Source of the DNA: Dermacentor variabilis
Lineage: Eukaryota > Arthropoda > Arachnida > Ixodida > Ixodidae
Length of the DNA stretch: 64,000 bases
Reading direction: 5' to 3'
Assembly: GCF_050947875.1 (NCBI RefSeq)
Contig: NC_134571.1
Location: forward strand, 1,953,501-2,017,500
A program made the position numbers and the translations under genes. Positions 21,464 through 33,300 of this stretch are shown here, in pieces. Numbering within the stretch: position 1 is the first letter of the stretch; every line of letters starts with the position of its first letter. A model generated the notes under the pieces. The model saw only the letters and a program-made list of their open reading frames with translations, did no database searches and was not told the DNA's origin.

Positions 21464-22684
21464 AGTCGAACCTGATTATATCGAACCCGTTTACATCGAA
21501 TTCTTCTATATATCGAACAATTCCTGGGCATGGTATTGTTACAATGAGTATATATAGCAAGAGTTACGCTTACATCGAACAAAAATAGCAGCAACTCCCA
21601 ATATAGCGAATGTCGAGCGGCAGGGAAATGCCCCCAGAAGTTGGCTTTCCCTCACACTGGCGGGAAACCTGGCGGCGCGGCTCCAACCAACCGCTCTCCG
21701 TACCGTGACCGCGCTGCCTCTGACGAGCCATCGACACCCGCCTGCAAAAAATGATCCTGGCCCGCCCGCAGTGCTTGCTCAGACAGCCAATCGAGGCTCT
21801 TGTGCCCTTGTCGTGCAACATGGCGAAAGTGCAAGTTGTCTCGCTACTTTTCTGGTTCATTGTGTGTAAGCCTTGTGGGTCTTCTCCCGCAGTGTTGCCG
21901 TGATGAAGCGGCAGAATTCACCTTTCGTTGTGAAGCTTGAAATAATAAATCGAGTCAAACGCCGTGAGAAGTCGGATGTCCCCGCAGCGTGAAAGATTCC
22001 GAGGAGCACTCGCAGCACAATCTCGAAGAATAAGGGGGAGATTAGGGCTAAAGCGGCCAAACTCGTGACCTGGTGCCCGTGCCGCCCGACGCGTATGCAC
22101 AGCCGTGCGTACGCGTCAGTACGTGCCAACTTTCGCGTGCTTGGTGATGACTGTAAATTCTGATGAATGCAACGAAGCCGTTGCCAGTGTTGCCAGAGTT
22201 TAGAGCAAGCTGTCAGAATTTCTGGAAGCTGTTGATGAATCAACGGTGGACGAGTTTGTGAGTGCAAATGATGGTTGCGACCACGGGAGAGCTCGAAAAC
22301 GAAGACTACATTGTTGACATTGTACCGAGCACAAGTGAAAGTGGGCACAATGAGGAAAGCAACGACGGTCCTTTGCCCTTGGTGTGCTCGCACTAGTCTG
22401 GTGCTTCTGTGTGAATGTGGAAGGTTGTGGCCTCAACTGCTCCGACTCCTTAGACAATGTGGAGAAGTGCGTGCGACGCAGGCAGCGAAATTGCCCAACC
22501 AGAAGAAAATGCAGGACCATTTCTTGCGAAACTAAGCTAGTTTCATTAATAAAGGGATTTTATAAATGGTGTATGTGCTTTTATGACATCCAATTATTTA
22601 GCCGGCTTACATTGAATTATGCTCTATATCGAACTGACAGGCATTTTTTTTTTTGCGAGTTTGATATAGCTGGGTTCAACTGTA
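21461..22684 (+). mobile_element. Internally deleted Tigger element
   Basis: Bounded by TACAGTCGAACCTGATTATA at 21461 and TATAGCTGGGTTCAACTGTA ending 22684, an imperfect TIR pair with TA at both ends. It is about 1.2 kb long, half or less of a full Tigger. It keeps the start and tail of the transposase but not the catalytic core. Confidence 0.85.
21903..22533 (+). pseudogene. Tigger transposase ends without catalytic core
   Basis: At 21903 an ATG opens MKRQNSPFVVKLEIINRVKR, the Psq/CENP-B-type helix-turn-helix start of Tigger transposases. It continues, after an in-frame stop, as KIPRSTRSTISKNKGEIRA. The Tc5-type DNA-binding domain and the DDE core are missing. The C-terminal tail reappears near 22440-22533 and closes with LPNQKKMQDHF, the usual QTKITDF-like ending. 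The element can move only with transposase supplied in trans, if at all. Confidence 0.72.
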
Positions 22685-23464
22685 GTATGAGGGATAATGC
22701 AGTGCACTCCTCATAGGCTTGGCTGTCAACACTCAATAAAAACACCACGCAGGAGCCCTCCTGGACATTTCTGTGAGTAATCTCAAAATGACAACAGTCT
22801 TTTACTGTCAGAATAATAATCTTGGCCAAACAGAAAGGACAGAATGGTTTAGAAGTTCTTGATGGGCTAGTTGGTGCATTGCTTTGAAGAACCAAGTTAA
22901 AAAAGACAACCACAAGAAAAGGTGACAGAGGCGGAAAGAGAGACCAAAAACAGAATGGTTTACCGCCGCTATCTATTTACCGAATACATATAGTGGGGAA
23001 CGCCCCCCCCCCCCCCCCCCATTGCGTGCAATCACCGTGATCGAGAACCTGAACCGGTTCCCTGCGTGGAAGGTAGGCAAATGCTGAGAGCTAACTGTAT
23101 GAAATGTGTTGTTATAGTGAGCTGTCTGTACAACCAAATGAAGCATAACAGAATGAAGCCTCAATGCAGCGACCGCACAAATTTGCAGCGAGTGACCACG
23201 CGTCTGCGTGCATGTCCGCGCACAATGTTTCATTTTCGCTGCGAGTGCATTTTTGCACCATGCCATGAACGTTAGGTCGCAGCATAGGGACCTTAACGCC
23301 TACAGTGACTTGTGATGTGCTGTCACGACAATTTGCTCTTTCTTTTTTCTCTTTTCTTTTTTTCCTTTAAATTCTTGAACATTTCAATATCATTATTTCT
23401 CAAGTTGCATCGCACGATATGTTTATCGGTCTTCTCAGCAAGCAATTTTTTGCCACTTTTTCTT
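22685..23464. other. Unassigned intronic sequence with an 18-C run
   Basis: No gene recognised. A homopolymer of 18 C occupies 23003-23020, and pyrimidine-rich DNA (TTTTCTCTTTTC...) runs at 23336-23375. Confidence 0.4.
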
Positions 23465-23819
23465 ACGGGGGGAAGCTACCCTCGGATACCAAAATTTCTG
23501 TCTATTAAGATATCTTAATGAAATTTTCAGGATGGACTCATAGCAAAATCATTAGTAGAACTACACAATTTCATGCAGTTATGTTCACTGGTTCTCAAGT
23601 TACTGCAATATGTCAGAATGGTGCACATGGTTTTCTCCTTCCAGGCCTAGAGAATATTCAAAAGGTGCTGCAACTATGAAATTCACTATGATGATTCCCA
23701 GATAGATACCTCAGGGCAAAACAGAGCCCTTTTTTAAAAATTTTCTTTCTGAAAAGTTTTAGCAGGCCATCGAATTTTGTGTTGGTGATTAAAATTTTAT
23801 CAATCAAATTTTGATTATA

Positions 23820-24739
23820 TACCGTATTTACTTGCATAATGATCGCACTCGCATAATAATTGCACCCCTGAATTTTGTCGTCAAAATTAAATTTTTTTTA
23901 ATTTCCCATATAATGTTTGCACCCCGAACTTGCCGCAGCGATATGTCATGTGCCAAGTCTAGCTAATAATGATCACGCTTACCATCTGTCGAATGCTACG
24001 CGAACGACTTTTCAAGACAAACCAAGCGGTCTGCACGCACCAAACATTCTTAAGTAGATGCCTCGTTTCATTACTTTCATCACTTTCCGCACTTCTATGA
24101 TTAAAAAAAAGCTGCAACTAAACTTGCCTTTATTGTGCGTAGGCTTTATAATGGTTGTGGTCAACAAAAACAAAAAAGGCGCCTTTCGATTCTTCTCATA
24201 TGCACTTGTGGGCACACAACAAATTGTGAGCGGAAACGATAGTAGCCATGTTTACACTGATACGTTAAAAGTGTACCCTATTCATACGCCGACGCTTGTA
24301 ACGCAGCTAAGATATTCACCCACCCTTAGCGGAAACGTGCCGTATTAGGATAGTAGTGAAGACAGATGCCGCAGTTTCCGCAGCACACCAGCCATGTGTT
24401 TCTATGTCGCTGGCAGCTAAGCGCGCCCATCCGTTTCTGTCTCCTCAAAGTGGACATGGCTACGTTATTGCCGCAAACTTGCCGATATTAATGATATTAT
24501 TCATTACTGATACAGAAGAAACTATTTTAATGCATGTAATGTACTCACGAGAAAAAAAAGTCGCGTTCGGCTTGCTCCGCCGGCCGCCATTTTTGTTTTG
24601 GTGTCCCGCAGCAAACGCGGGACGAAAAAAATTTTTTTTTCTTTTCACGGGAAGTTTAACATGCGTAATGATCGCACCCCTCATTTTGCATCAATTTTTC
24701 TGACAAAAAAGTGTGATCATTATGTGAGTAAATACGGTA
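23820..24739. mobile_element. Non-autonomous TIR element with CCGTATTTACT ends
   Basis: Left end TACCGTATTTACTTGCATAA, then TGATCGCACTCGC. The right end, read inverted, is ATACCGTATTTACTCACATA, then ATGATCACAC, giving about 30 bp of imperfect TIR flanked by TA. A second pair of internal echoes (AATGATCGCACCCC) lies at about 24667. The interior has no transposase; one 96-codon frame has no family resemblance. It is a dispersed MITE-like family, probably Tc1/mariner-related judging by the TA flanks. Confidence 0.72.
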
Positions 24740-24966
24740 TCACAAATCACAGACACAATATATAAAAAAATGGGCTTGTCTTGCCCTCAGAAATTTATTC
24801 AGATACACAACAAAAACAAAACTCTAGAAATCTGATGAGCTGTTACAGAGATATGGTTGAACAAGCAGCCTCACCAGCCAAGAAAGTCATTTTGAGAAAA
24901 TGAGCTTTGAAAGTTTTGAGCACATATATTGGTCTAAAATGACCCTGCAGCGTAACTGGAGGTGTC
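24740..24966. other. 3' noncoding part of the MULE
   Basis: AT-rich sequence between the nested TIR element and the transposase remnant. Nothing else was recognised. Confidence 0.4.
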
Positions 24967-24967
24967 C

Positions 24968-26640
24968 TTAGGAACTCTCTTCTTTTGCTGCCTTTCCACC
25001 TTCTCTTGCGATCGCTTCTTGGCCTTTTTCAAGTGCAGAGAATTTTTCTCGGCTGCCCATTGAATGGCCAGGTGTTAGCCCACTGATGAAACATAGCTCT
25101 TGGGTGGCCCTATGGCAGCCAGCATTATATCTTAAAATTGCCTCATGCAGTGCGGTCTCCACAGCAATCAGTGACACATGCTGCTGCTTGGGCATCAGGG
25201 ACCACAGCACGGAGTGAAATGATTCTGATGCCTTCTGCGTCGTGCTCCCAGGCAGTGTTCCAGAAGAGAAGCCCGTGAGAGGTGCTCATAAACAGGTAGC
25301 AGTGCTTCTGCAACATAGCCTGGAAGATTGTACCGATGCTTCGGAAGTGGCACACCATCACTCTTGCTGGCGTTATGACGACACCACGAGTCCGCACCCT
25401 CAGGGCACAAGTCGTGGTGAGGACCCTCGTCGGTTGTTGTCACGTCGTGGTACGATGCCATCACTGCACGCTGCATTGCAGCCACATCGTTGGAATTGTT
25501 ACGTAGGGCCCAGCCTTAATAGTCGGTCAACTTGTCGATGAGGGCCTTTGTGAGCCTGCCCTTCCCTCCTAAAGCCTTGTTACTTTTCTACACGAGGTTG
25601 CGCAGTGCTGTCCCCATCCTCTTCTGGATGTAGTTCACGCATTCCTCTTTCGAAATGGGGACCAGTCCATAAAAAATTTTTTTCACAAGGCCAGAGAAGT
25701 TGGCATCATCTCTGTCAGACACGAGCGTTGTGTAACGGAGGTTGTGCTTTGGCACCGAACGTGAGAAAAGGATGACAGCTGCCTCAACCTCCATCCTCCC
25801 AGACTTAGAGTCAGTGTTTCTCTGGCACACATGGTCCTCCTGCCAGCTTGTGTAGCCTGGGTCTCCAGGCTTTGGTCCTACTTGGCAACCAAGGCACTGG
25901 TTCGATAAAACAATGGTGTCCAAGATGAGGCCTGTATGATATTCAATTATTGCACCAACTCCAATATGGGACGTGTGGCCACGTTTGTGCCATGTTCTAT
26001 CAAAGTTTACTGTGATATCCCTGCTGAAATATGGATCCATTTCCAAGTGGTTTTCACAGCAGAAGCAGATTCTGCAGAGTACTTGTTTATGCACTTTGTC
26101 TGCGGTTCCCTGAATTTCTTCAAGTGCTTCTGAAAAGTCTTGTGATGCAGTCCACAATGGGACACATTCATCGCTGCCCAAAAGTAATTGAGGGCTGTTT
26201 GTCCTTTCCCTATCTGTTTTGTTGCCACAATGGCTCTTATATGCGGTGGCAGGTTCAGGATCGCGCTCCATTGCTTGAAATTTTCACTCAGTTGCTGACA
26301 TAGTGCCAAGTCCTCATTGCACAGCAGCGCATTTTTTATCCGTTGCCTCTTTCTTCTCACACGTCGGGAAACGTTTTCAAGTGCACAGTAGATGACGCGA
26401 TAACACTGTCCGAGGCAGATGAAAGAGAGGATGTGGAAGTCGCTGTCAATGAGCACGAGACACCAGGCGCACTCGTCACAACAACTTCTTGCGCCAGTGG
26501 AGCAGGAGTCACATTGCTGTAAGTGTCAACGCAACCACGCTCTTGCGTAGATGAAGCAGAAGCTGCCCCACGGGAACCATTGGTGCGATCTTCGTCGGCG
26601 AGTGGCGAGCTTCGCCATGCGGATGAGCTTCATAGAACGC
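24968..26640 (-). pseudogene. Mutator-like transposase, broken into several frames
   Basis: Reading on the minus strand, the N-terminal pieces lie around 26640-26520 (TARKRSMKLIRMAKLATRRR) and 26456-26007, which includes LNLPPHIRAIVATKQIGKGQ and ALNYFWAAMNVS. The catalytic-domain frame is 26271-25588: ITVNFDRTWHKRGHTSHIGV with the first Asp, GYTSWQEDH, GRMEVEAAVILF with a Glu, LVSDRDDANF, and CVNYIQKRMGTALRNLV. The C-terminal pieces at 25485-25195 (CPEGADSWCRHN, PLPKHRYNLP) and 25210-24968 complete it. This is the Mutator-like transposase family that I recall as abundant in ticks. Frameshifts near 26010-26270, 25590 and 25200 disable it. It moves DNA by cut and paste when intact. Confidence 0.78.
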
Positions 26641-27358
26641 TTCCTTGCAGTGAACGCGTGTAGTGTCTCGAGTTTCTTTGGGCGCATCGTGGCCAACCAC
26701 ACAACAATCGGCAGGCTAAATGCAATAATGGTCTCGTAAAGACGGTTGAAAATCATCTCGTAAAGACGGTAGAAACTTGGAGAATATGCGAACGGTTGCA
26801 AGGATAGACGACGGCAAGCGACACACACAAAGGGCACCGGCAATGGAGGAGCCGAAGCAGACGACGGTCGGACGCATTATGCAGGAGACCACTACATCAT
26901 AGCACGCAGCAGCCAATGGGAGTCAGAGGCTCCCCCGCGTCCTTGAGGTGCGCGCTTCGCCCAATCTCAGCTTCGCATCCCAGCTGCGGGATATTTGAAA
27001 GCTCTCACGAGCCCTCCAACCATGAGCGACTTACGCCTCTCCTGCGCTGCCGCCGCCGCCGCCGCAGGTGGCAGGAAAAAGAAAGCACAAGAATGCACAA
27101 ACAAAATAACACCGAAATGGCGGTGCTCGGGGGAGCATTGGAGAAACGGCGTTCGCGCCAACTAGTGGTATTTTGAGCGCTCGCTCGCCGCTCGAGGGCT
27201 GCCGTGGCTCGTTATAAACTTTATTAGAAATAGTTTCGCGATAAATTAGACGTTGATATCTACAGATATGCTAGCTTATAAGACATACTGCCCGAATATG
27301 TGGTTTTTCAAAAATAGTCTTTTTCGTGATTTTTCGGTTTTCAAAGGCTGTGTCCCCC

Positions 27359-29600
27359 CTTAATCCAGTACATATCATTGCTTGGTGCTACACAAGCATG
27401 AGCATATGCCGTGCCTTTTTTAATGCGCTTCTTACCATTCCCTTTCCATTCCAGGGAACTTGCCAGTATCTAGTATCAACAAGTTTATAGACCAAAGCTT
27501 CATGACATTAGCCGGGCAGCATACACATGCGAGCGCCTCGGTGTGCGCCTTCTTTTACTCACCAAATGTCGCAGACCCCATGCCGCAGCAGAGGTCTTCC
27601 TTGCAGAAGTGCTTGCTGCACTCCCGAGTGGTTCTAAGTTGTTTCCCAATCGAAGCTTAAGTACAGCTCCTTGTCCTGTGGGTATACATGCAAATAAGGC
27701 TGACACCTGGCTCCGTTGCGTACATCTGGCACTGCAGCACTGAGCAGTAGCCTACCACGTTGGATGCCTTCAACGGCAGTCACTACATATTATAATGCTT
27801 TCAAGTGTTGTCAAGCAGACACCAAAAGTGGAAAACCTTCCCACTTAACCAGAACCGCAGCGGACGTGGGACATTAAACAATGCGGCCTCTGTGTCCACG
27901 TGATCAGTCATATCACGTCAGGCTGACGACAGCACCAGCTTTTCCAGTGTGGAGCTCGCCTTCCAATAAGCAGTCAGCAGGGGATTTCTAAAAAGTACTG
28001 AGGCATTGTGAACATGACAAGGAAGCTAAAAAATTGAGTCACTTAAGTATCCTTATGTAAGTTGAATGCGAAAGCATTATGACTTCTCTAAGTTATCACC
28101 ACTAAAGACCTCTTAAGGGGCCCTGAACCATTTTTTATCGAAGAGGAGAAATACATTTAAGGTTAAAATAGCTTATTTCAGAAATACTTTGCCACGAAAA
28201 GTACTTCAATGCATTCAGCAGAAACGGAGTTAATCGCAATCAAACACAGCCTTTGCGGTGCTTCCGCTCCTTCTTCAATGCCTTGCACTGCGAAGGTTAA
28301 CGCGGAGCCCATAGTTGTCCGCCTTCTACATGTCACTGTGGCACGCAGTTTAAATTTGATTTTGGATGTTAACATAAATGGCATTACTTCCGATTTTGGC
28401 GCCCTACGACGTGCCAAACGTAAGCCAAATGCGGTTGACCTCAGCAAGCCGCAGTGTGCTTATCCAGTAGACTTGTCACGGCACCCCGCGGCGGCCATGG
28501 TATCTACGCTACGTAGAAGACCACAGCTACATGCAACTGTAGTGTGTATGCGTAGTGTTTGCTTTTTGCATGATAGGGCTTGAGTGCATGCTCGTGCTCA
28601 TATGCTATAGTCTGACCATGCTACATGGTGCGGACCGGCTTTGTCCTTCACCAGTTTGACCGACGGATAGTAGCTGCATCCAACTTACACGTTTTTGAAG
28701 TCTGCCAAGGCATCTAACCAGGAGCGGCCAGGTGTGAATGGCCACTGGCAAGCATGAGTGTGGTCTAACCTTAAGTTTTGCATGATTTCAGGCTAGTTGA
28801 GCATTCAAAACTATACTCTGTTCCATGCATAGCAGTCAACACTGTGGAGGCTAGAGAGACTTCTTGCAGTGCCTTTTTGGTCGCATGTGTTTTTTTTTCC
28901 CGCACTTCTGCACAATTGTTGTTTATATAAGCTCACTATTGAATGAATCAAGTTTTCTTCCTTAGAACCAAATACACTGTGATATATGGCTGCTAATCCC
29001 TTGTTTTAGATCATTCTTATTTTCGTTGTTCTTTTTGGGTTTTTTTATTTGCAACTTGCCTCGTGGAGCCTCACGTGCATGCTCGCGTGAGTGAACTCTG
29101 TTGGCGTGCAGCAAAGCATGGACAGAACACACGGAGTGATAACTTTTCTACACTGAACTTCTTGCGTAGCTTCCACAGCGTTGACTGCTGTGTATGGAAC
29201 GGAGTACAGTCGAAATTAGCGAGACCTGCCAGCTACGACACCGATAAGCAGGGTGGGCAAAGCTGAATTCCTACGTGGGCAGCTGCGGCGGAGCGTGAGC
29301 AGACGAAAGTCACCTTCTCCTGGAAATACGTAATTATTATTGACATTCGAAAGCACATTTTTGCTTACTTCAGCCTGTTTATCAAACTTCGTCAATAAAT
29401 AAAAACAGTAACAGTAAGAAGTACACTGATCCAAACACCCTTTTTGATCGACGTCATCTATTGGCCAATAACAGCCGCATATGGGAATCCACTTTATTAT
29501 GAAATAAAGCGTCCAGAAGAGGAGCAGGCTTCTGCTGAAAGGAGTGCGTTTGAGAGAAAGGTGACTTTGCGCTCTGCTTGCGAGCTCCATGCACCATGTA
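27359..29600. other. Unassigned intronic sequence
   Basis: No gene recognised in about 2.2 kb. At 28114 TTAAGGGGCCCTGAACCATT begins a segment that resembles a TTAA-flanked MITE terminus, with a GC-richer block to about 28500, but no matching right end was found. A poly(T) run occurs at 28890-28898. Confidence 0.4.
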
Positions 29601-29619
29601 CGACAGCAAAATTTGGCTG

Positions 29620-30391
29620 ACATGTTCACAGCAGCATACGCTATCCATGGACTGTTTTTTCAGCAAGCCCGAGGGGTTGTCCAGAATTCCCTTTATGCAC
29701 TAAGTGTTTGTATTCCATTCTTCGCTTTCCTTTCTCTGAACAACATCCGCAGTAAACTGCCGTCCGTGATCACTAATCACTATGCATGGAGCACCGTGAC
29801 AGAATCGCGGAGTTACAGCAGGAAAGATAAAACGGCAGCTGCTGTAGCCGAATCGAGCGCTGCTGTCTCAGTATACCGGGTCAAATAGTCCACACATACA
29901 ATAATCCGGCGACGTCCGGTAGTAGACTTGGTAAAACGACCCAGCAAGTCGACACTAACTTTCTCAAATGCCAAGGTCGGCAGATTAACTGGCTGCAGGG
30001 CACCTGTAGGAGGTGGCATTAACTGTTTAGGGAATTGACAAATGGCCCAGCCGGAAACTTACTGCTTCGGCGTCTTTCAGAGCTTGGGCCAATAGAAACG
30101 CTGGCTCAGTCGGTGGAGCGTCCGAGCAGAGCGAAGGGGGCCTGATGGGATGTCATCGTGCATGGCATGAAGGAACATAGGCCTCAAGGTCTAGGGAACT
30201 ACACGCAGAAGGGGAGTACCTTCAGCAGAATAATTCTTCTTATGCAGTAAATGATCAAAAATAATGAAAGGTGAGCCGTGTGCTGGTTACCAAGCAACGT
30301 CAAAAATAGTTTTAATGGCTGGGCCATGCTGTTACTGACGCTTGAAGGTGGCATCAGGGAACTCTGTGGAGACGGCAAGGAGGTATTCATA
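29620..30391 (-). pseudogene. Ty3/gypsy copy 2: integrase region
   Basis: Minus-strand remnant of a Ty3/gypsy pol. Near 30160 the frame reads MHDDIPSGPLRSARTLHRLS then QRFYWPKL, the H2C2 zinc-binding region. The frame 30019-29813 continues with FEKVSVDLLGRF and IIVCVDYLTRYTE, the start of the integrase core with its first catalytic Asp (VDLLG) and the CVDYLTRY motif. Stops and frame changes occur on both sides, and the end of the core is not readable. The matching protease-RT-RNase H part is at 38475-40369. The two were separated by the Tigger at 30392-38474. Confidence 0.78.
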
Positions 30392-30554
30392 TACAGTTAA
30401 ACCTGTATGTAACGAAACTGCAGAAAGTCCGCAATATTTTGTTATATACAGGTTTTCATTACATGCAGTTTCATGTGAAAACTGGGAAGTATCATGCAAG
30501 AACAATACCAAACTGAGACGGATTTCACTTCAGGTGAGCTCACCTCTCAAATAT

Positions 30555-31095
30555 TTATTCAGGAGAAAGAACTGGTTTTAGCTTGTTCCTTCTGCATGAT
30601 TGATGACCACAAGCGGCGTCCATCACCTCTCTCACGGCAGGCACGGCAAGCAGCGTATCTGCCTCTGATCCACCTTCATCACTGTGATCTTGCATGATTT
30701 CAGCAAGCGCTGCATCTGACATTCCTTGAGTACATACAGCGGCATTGTCAGCATACAAAAATATGCAAAGTTCGACTTTGTCTGGCGCTCCACCATTCGC
30801 ACGTAGCACATCCCACGCTTCAGTGACGTCAGGTGTGGTTTTCAGGATCGTCTTCGTCGTCGCAGATTCCAGCTTGAACAACCTTTATTTGGGCCTTGGC
30901 AAAGCAACTTGAAACCGTCTGGGTTCCCCTGCCACAACGTAGCAAGCATCTCGATCACTTAATACATGTTTATCTTTGTCTGCTGTTCAAAACGAATGTC
31001 CAAAAGGATCTTATCTATCACTCAATGGCGGTTACAGCATGTGAAGCTGTGGATGGTTCCTTTGTCCAATTACTTTAATGAAAATGTGCAATTGC
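30555..31095 (-). pseudogene. Tigger transposase C-terminal part (downstream of insertion)
   Basis: Minus-strand continuation of the transposase at 37019. Around 31060-30900 one frame reads VIDKILLDIRFEQQTKINMY then a stop then VIEMLATLWQGN, corresponding to the helical region after the DDE core. The frame 30881-30555 (MFKLESATTKTILKTTPDVT, then an acidic stretch with LYADNAAVCTQGMSDAALA) corresponds to the acidic C-terminal domain. Stops and frameshifts are present. Confidence 0.65.
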
Positions 31096-31106
31096 TACGA
31101 AAATAT

Positions 31107-31491
31107 TGTCACGTAGTAGTGACTGAAAGAAAGCAGCAAAACTGGGAATGATAAAACTAGTGTTTTATTGGGCGAACTTGTGCCCTCAAAAACAGGCTAC
31201 ACTCAAAGAACAGCGACAACGGCGCACAGAGTCGGCAATTGGCGAAAATTTGATCTGCAGGTCAAGCGCGTTGGCTTTTATACATCAGTCATTGAAGCTT
31301 CCAGACTAATCGCTGGTGCCCTCATGTCTTCCAGAAAGTTCTACACCATTCGCGTCGCGCATACATGAAATCAGATTACGCAAGGTTTGGTGACAACAGA
31401 CAGCGAATAGAACCATCGGTAACATTCAAGAAATTTCCGATACATGCAGGCGCATCCTGCGCTGTGCTATAACATTTGTTAGGTGGTGAAA
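31107..31491 (-). repeat. 3' LTR of gypsy copy 1
   Basis: About 385 bp, starting on the + strand at TGTCACGTAGTAGTGACTGA and ending TTGTTAGGTGGTGAAA. It aligns along its whole length with 36525-36881, with scattered substitutions and one extra segment of about 25 bp near 31324-31352. The divergence implies an insertion that is not very recent. Confidence 0.88.
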
Positions 31492-32037
31492 CATGGTCTC
31501 TCGATAATGATAAACAAGTACATGTGTAAATACCCGCCTCCTAAAAAGCATCGACCCGATGCTGCAAACAAACGAAAGTATTAAACAAAAACACCCTTAG
31601 CAACGAAAAAACAAAATAAGGAAGTTCGTCAGCGTGCGTAAAAGGGCTTAAGACGCACCATGTGGACCACTTCAGATCGTGCGCGGCGCCGCTGTGAATG
31701 CAAAATGCCATCTGGCACGACCTCATAGTCCAATGCGCCAATACGCCGGATGATCTTGTAGGGTCCGAAATAGTGTCGCAATAGTTTCTCACTGAGTCCT
31801 CATCGGCATATCAGGGTCCAAACTCAAACACAGTCGCCGAGCTGGTACTCGAGGTAGCGTCATCAGAGGTTATAGTGTGTGCTGTCGGTACTCTGCTGCT
31901 TCTTGATCTATAGGCGGGAGAGCTGTTGGGCTTTTTCGCCGCGCTGGAGATAGGTGGTGACATCAAGATTCTCTTCGTCGCTGAGGTGCGGCAGCATGGT
32001 GTCGAGAGTCGTCTTCGGGTTCCTTCCGTAAACCAGC
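31492..32037 (-). other. gypsy copy 1: region between integrase and 3' LTR
   Basis: Contains the C-terminal end of pol in decayed form. The minus-strand phrases around 31790-31740 (YFGPYKIIRRIGALDYEVV-like in a broken frame) correspond to the integrase C-terminal SH3/GPY-type domain. No further gene is evident. Confidence 0.5.
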
Positions 32038-32545
32038 TTAAACGGCGTGATCTGTGTTGTGAGCGAAGGTTACATACGGCAAGACGGCATCCCAGCTCTT
32101 GTGTTCGACATTGACATACATTGCTAGCATGTCGGCGAGGGTCTCATTCAGGCGCTCCGTAAGACCATTCGTCTGTGGGCGGTAGGCAGTTGTCCTCCTG
32201 TGCCTTGTCTGACTGTACTGCAGAATGGCTTGGGTGAGCTCCGCTGTAGAGGCTATTCCTCTCTTGGTGATGAGGACTTCTGGCGCGCCATGTCGCAGCA
32301 GGATGTTCCCGACAAAGAATTTCGCCACTTCAGCTGCGCTACCTTTCGGCAGAGCTTTCGTTGCAGCAAAGCGGATGACATAGTCTGTCGCCACGAGGAT
32401 CCACTTGCTTCTGGTTGTTGATGTCACAAAGGGTTCCAACAAGTCGATCCCGGTCTGCTGAAATGGTCGGCAAGGAAGCTCGATCAGCTGTGGTAATCCC
32501 GCTAGCCTTGTCGGTAGTGTCTTGCATCACTGACAGTCTCGTCAT
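32038..32545 (-). pseudogene. gypsy copy 1 integrase remnant
   Basis: Integrase core on the minus strand: WILVATDYVIRFAATKAL gives the first Asp, LITKRGIASTAELTQAIL stands where the second catalytic Asp is expected (family pattern SDRG), and TNGLTERLNETLADML gives the Glu. Lys in place of the second Asp alone would abolish strand transfer. The preceding zinc-binding half (to 32545) is in another frame. Confidence 0.8.
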
Positions 32546-32668
32546 GTCTTAATGTAACGGACGACGTCGGCGTTCACGTGCAGCCAGTAGTATTTCCTGT
32601 ATGCTCGATAGTGTCCAGGACAATCCGAGCTGCCCAATGGTCGGATCATCATATAAGGCATGCAGTAC

Positions 32669-33300
32669 TTATGGACGCAGCGTTGAGGGAACAAGAAGAA
32701 GGTAGTTGGCGCCAACTGTTAAGAAGTTCTTTACGAGTGGGTTGTTTTCAAGTGAGAACAAAGACAATCCTCGCTTAAATGCCCTAAGGACAACGTCGGT
32801 GTGCCCTTCCCAATGCTTGATGAGTCCTTTTAGCTCCGGGTCTGCTCGTTGCTGAGTCGTCGTCATCCTCGTCATCTTGCGGTGGGGCGTCAATGTAGGC
32901 ACGTGATAGGCAATCGACATCATTGTTTTCGTTCGAACTTGTAGGTTGCAGTGATATCACATTCTTGCAGTCTCAGGCTCCACCGCGCCAGCCGTCCTGA
33001 AGGGTCCTTTAATTTCGCTAGCCAACACAACGCGTGATGGTCGCTGACGACTTTAACGGGCCTGCCATATAGGTAAGGGCAAAATTTTGCTGTAGCCCAA
33101 ACGATGGTGAGGCATTCCTTTTCGGTTGTAGAATAATTGCCTTCCGCTTCTGACAGCGACTGGCTAGTGTAAGCTATGACCCCTTCAAGTCCATTTTTCC
33201 TCTGGACTAGAGCGGCACTGAGACCTAGGCTTCTGGCGTCAGTATGGATTTCTGTATCAGCATACTCGTTGAAGTGCGCAAGTACCAGCGGCGACTGCAT
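32669..33300 (-). pseudogene. gypsy copy 1 RNase H and connection remnant
   Basis: RNase H-like domain: [16 protein letters not shown] with its first Asp, [20 protein letters not shown] with the Glu, and [20 protein letters not shown] with the second Asp. It runs to [10 protein letters not shown] at 32920. The following piece at 32923-32669 is the poorly conserved linker toward the integrase and is read through a frameshift. Confidence 0.82.

Larger units (their letters stand above)
23465..27358 (-). mobile_element. Mutator-like element (MULE)
   Basis: Encodes a MULE transposase remnant on the minus strand. Candidate ends are ACGGGGGGAAGCTACCCTCG at about 23465 and, inverted, GGGGGGACACAGCCTTTGAA read from about 27358. 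Both begin with six G and carry AAAACC/CCAAAA words shortly after. I did not find a clean 9-bp target duplication, so the boundaries are provisional. A second TIR element (23820-24739) sits inside the left noncoding arm. Confidence 0.6.

Noticed and set aside
23003..23020. 18-C run as a biological signal
   Set aside because: A homopolymer of this kind can be a sequencing or slippage product; nothing around it suggests function.
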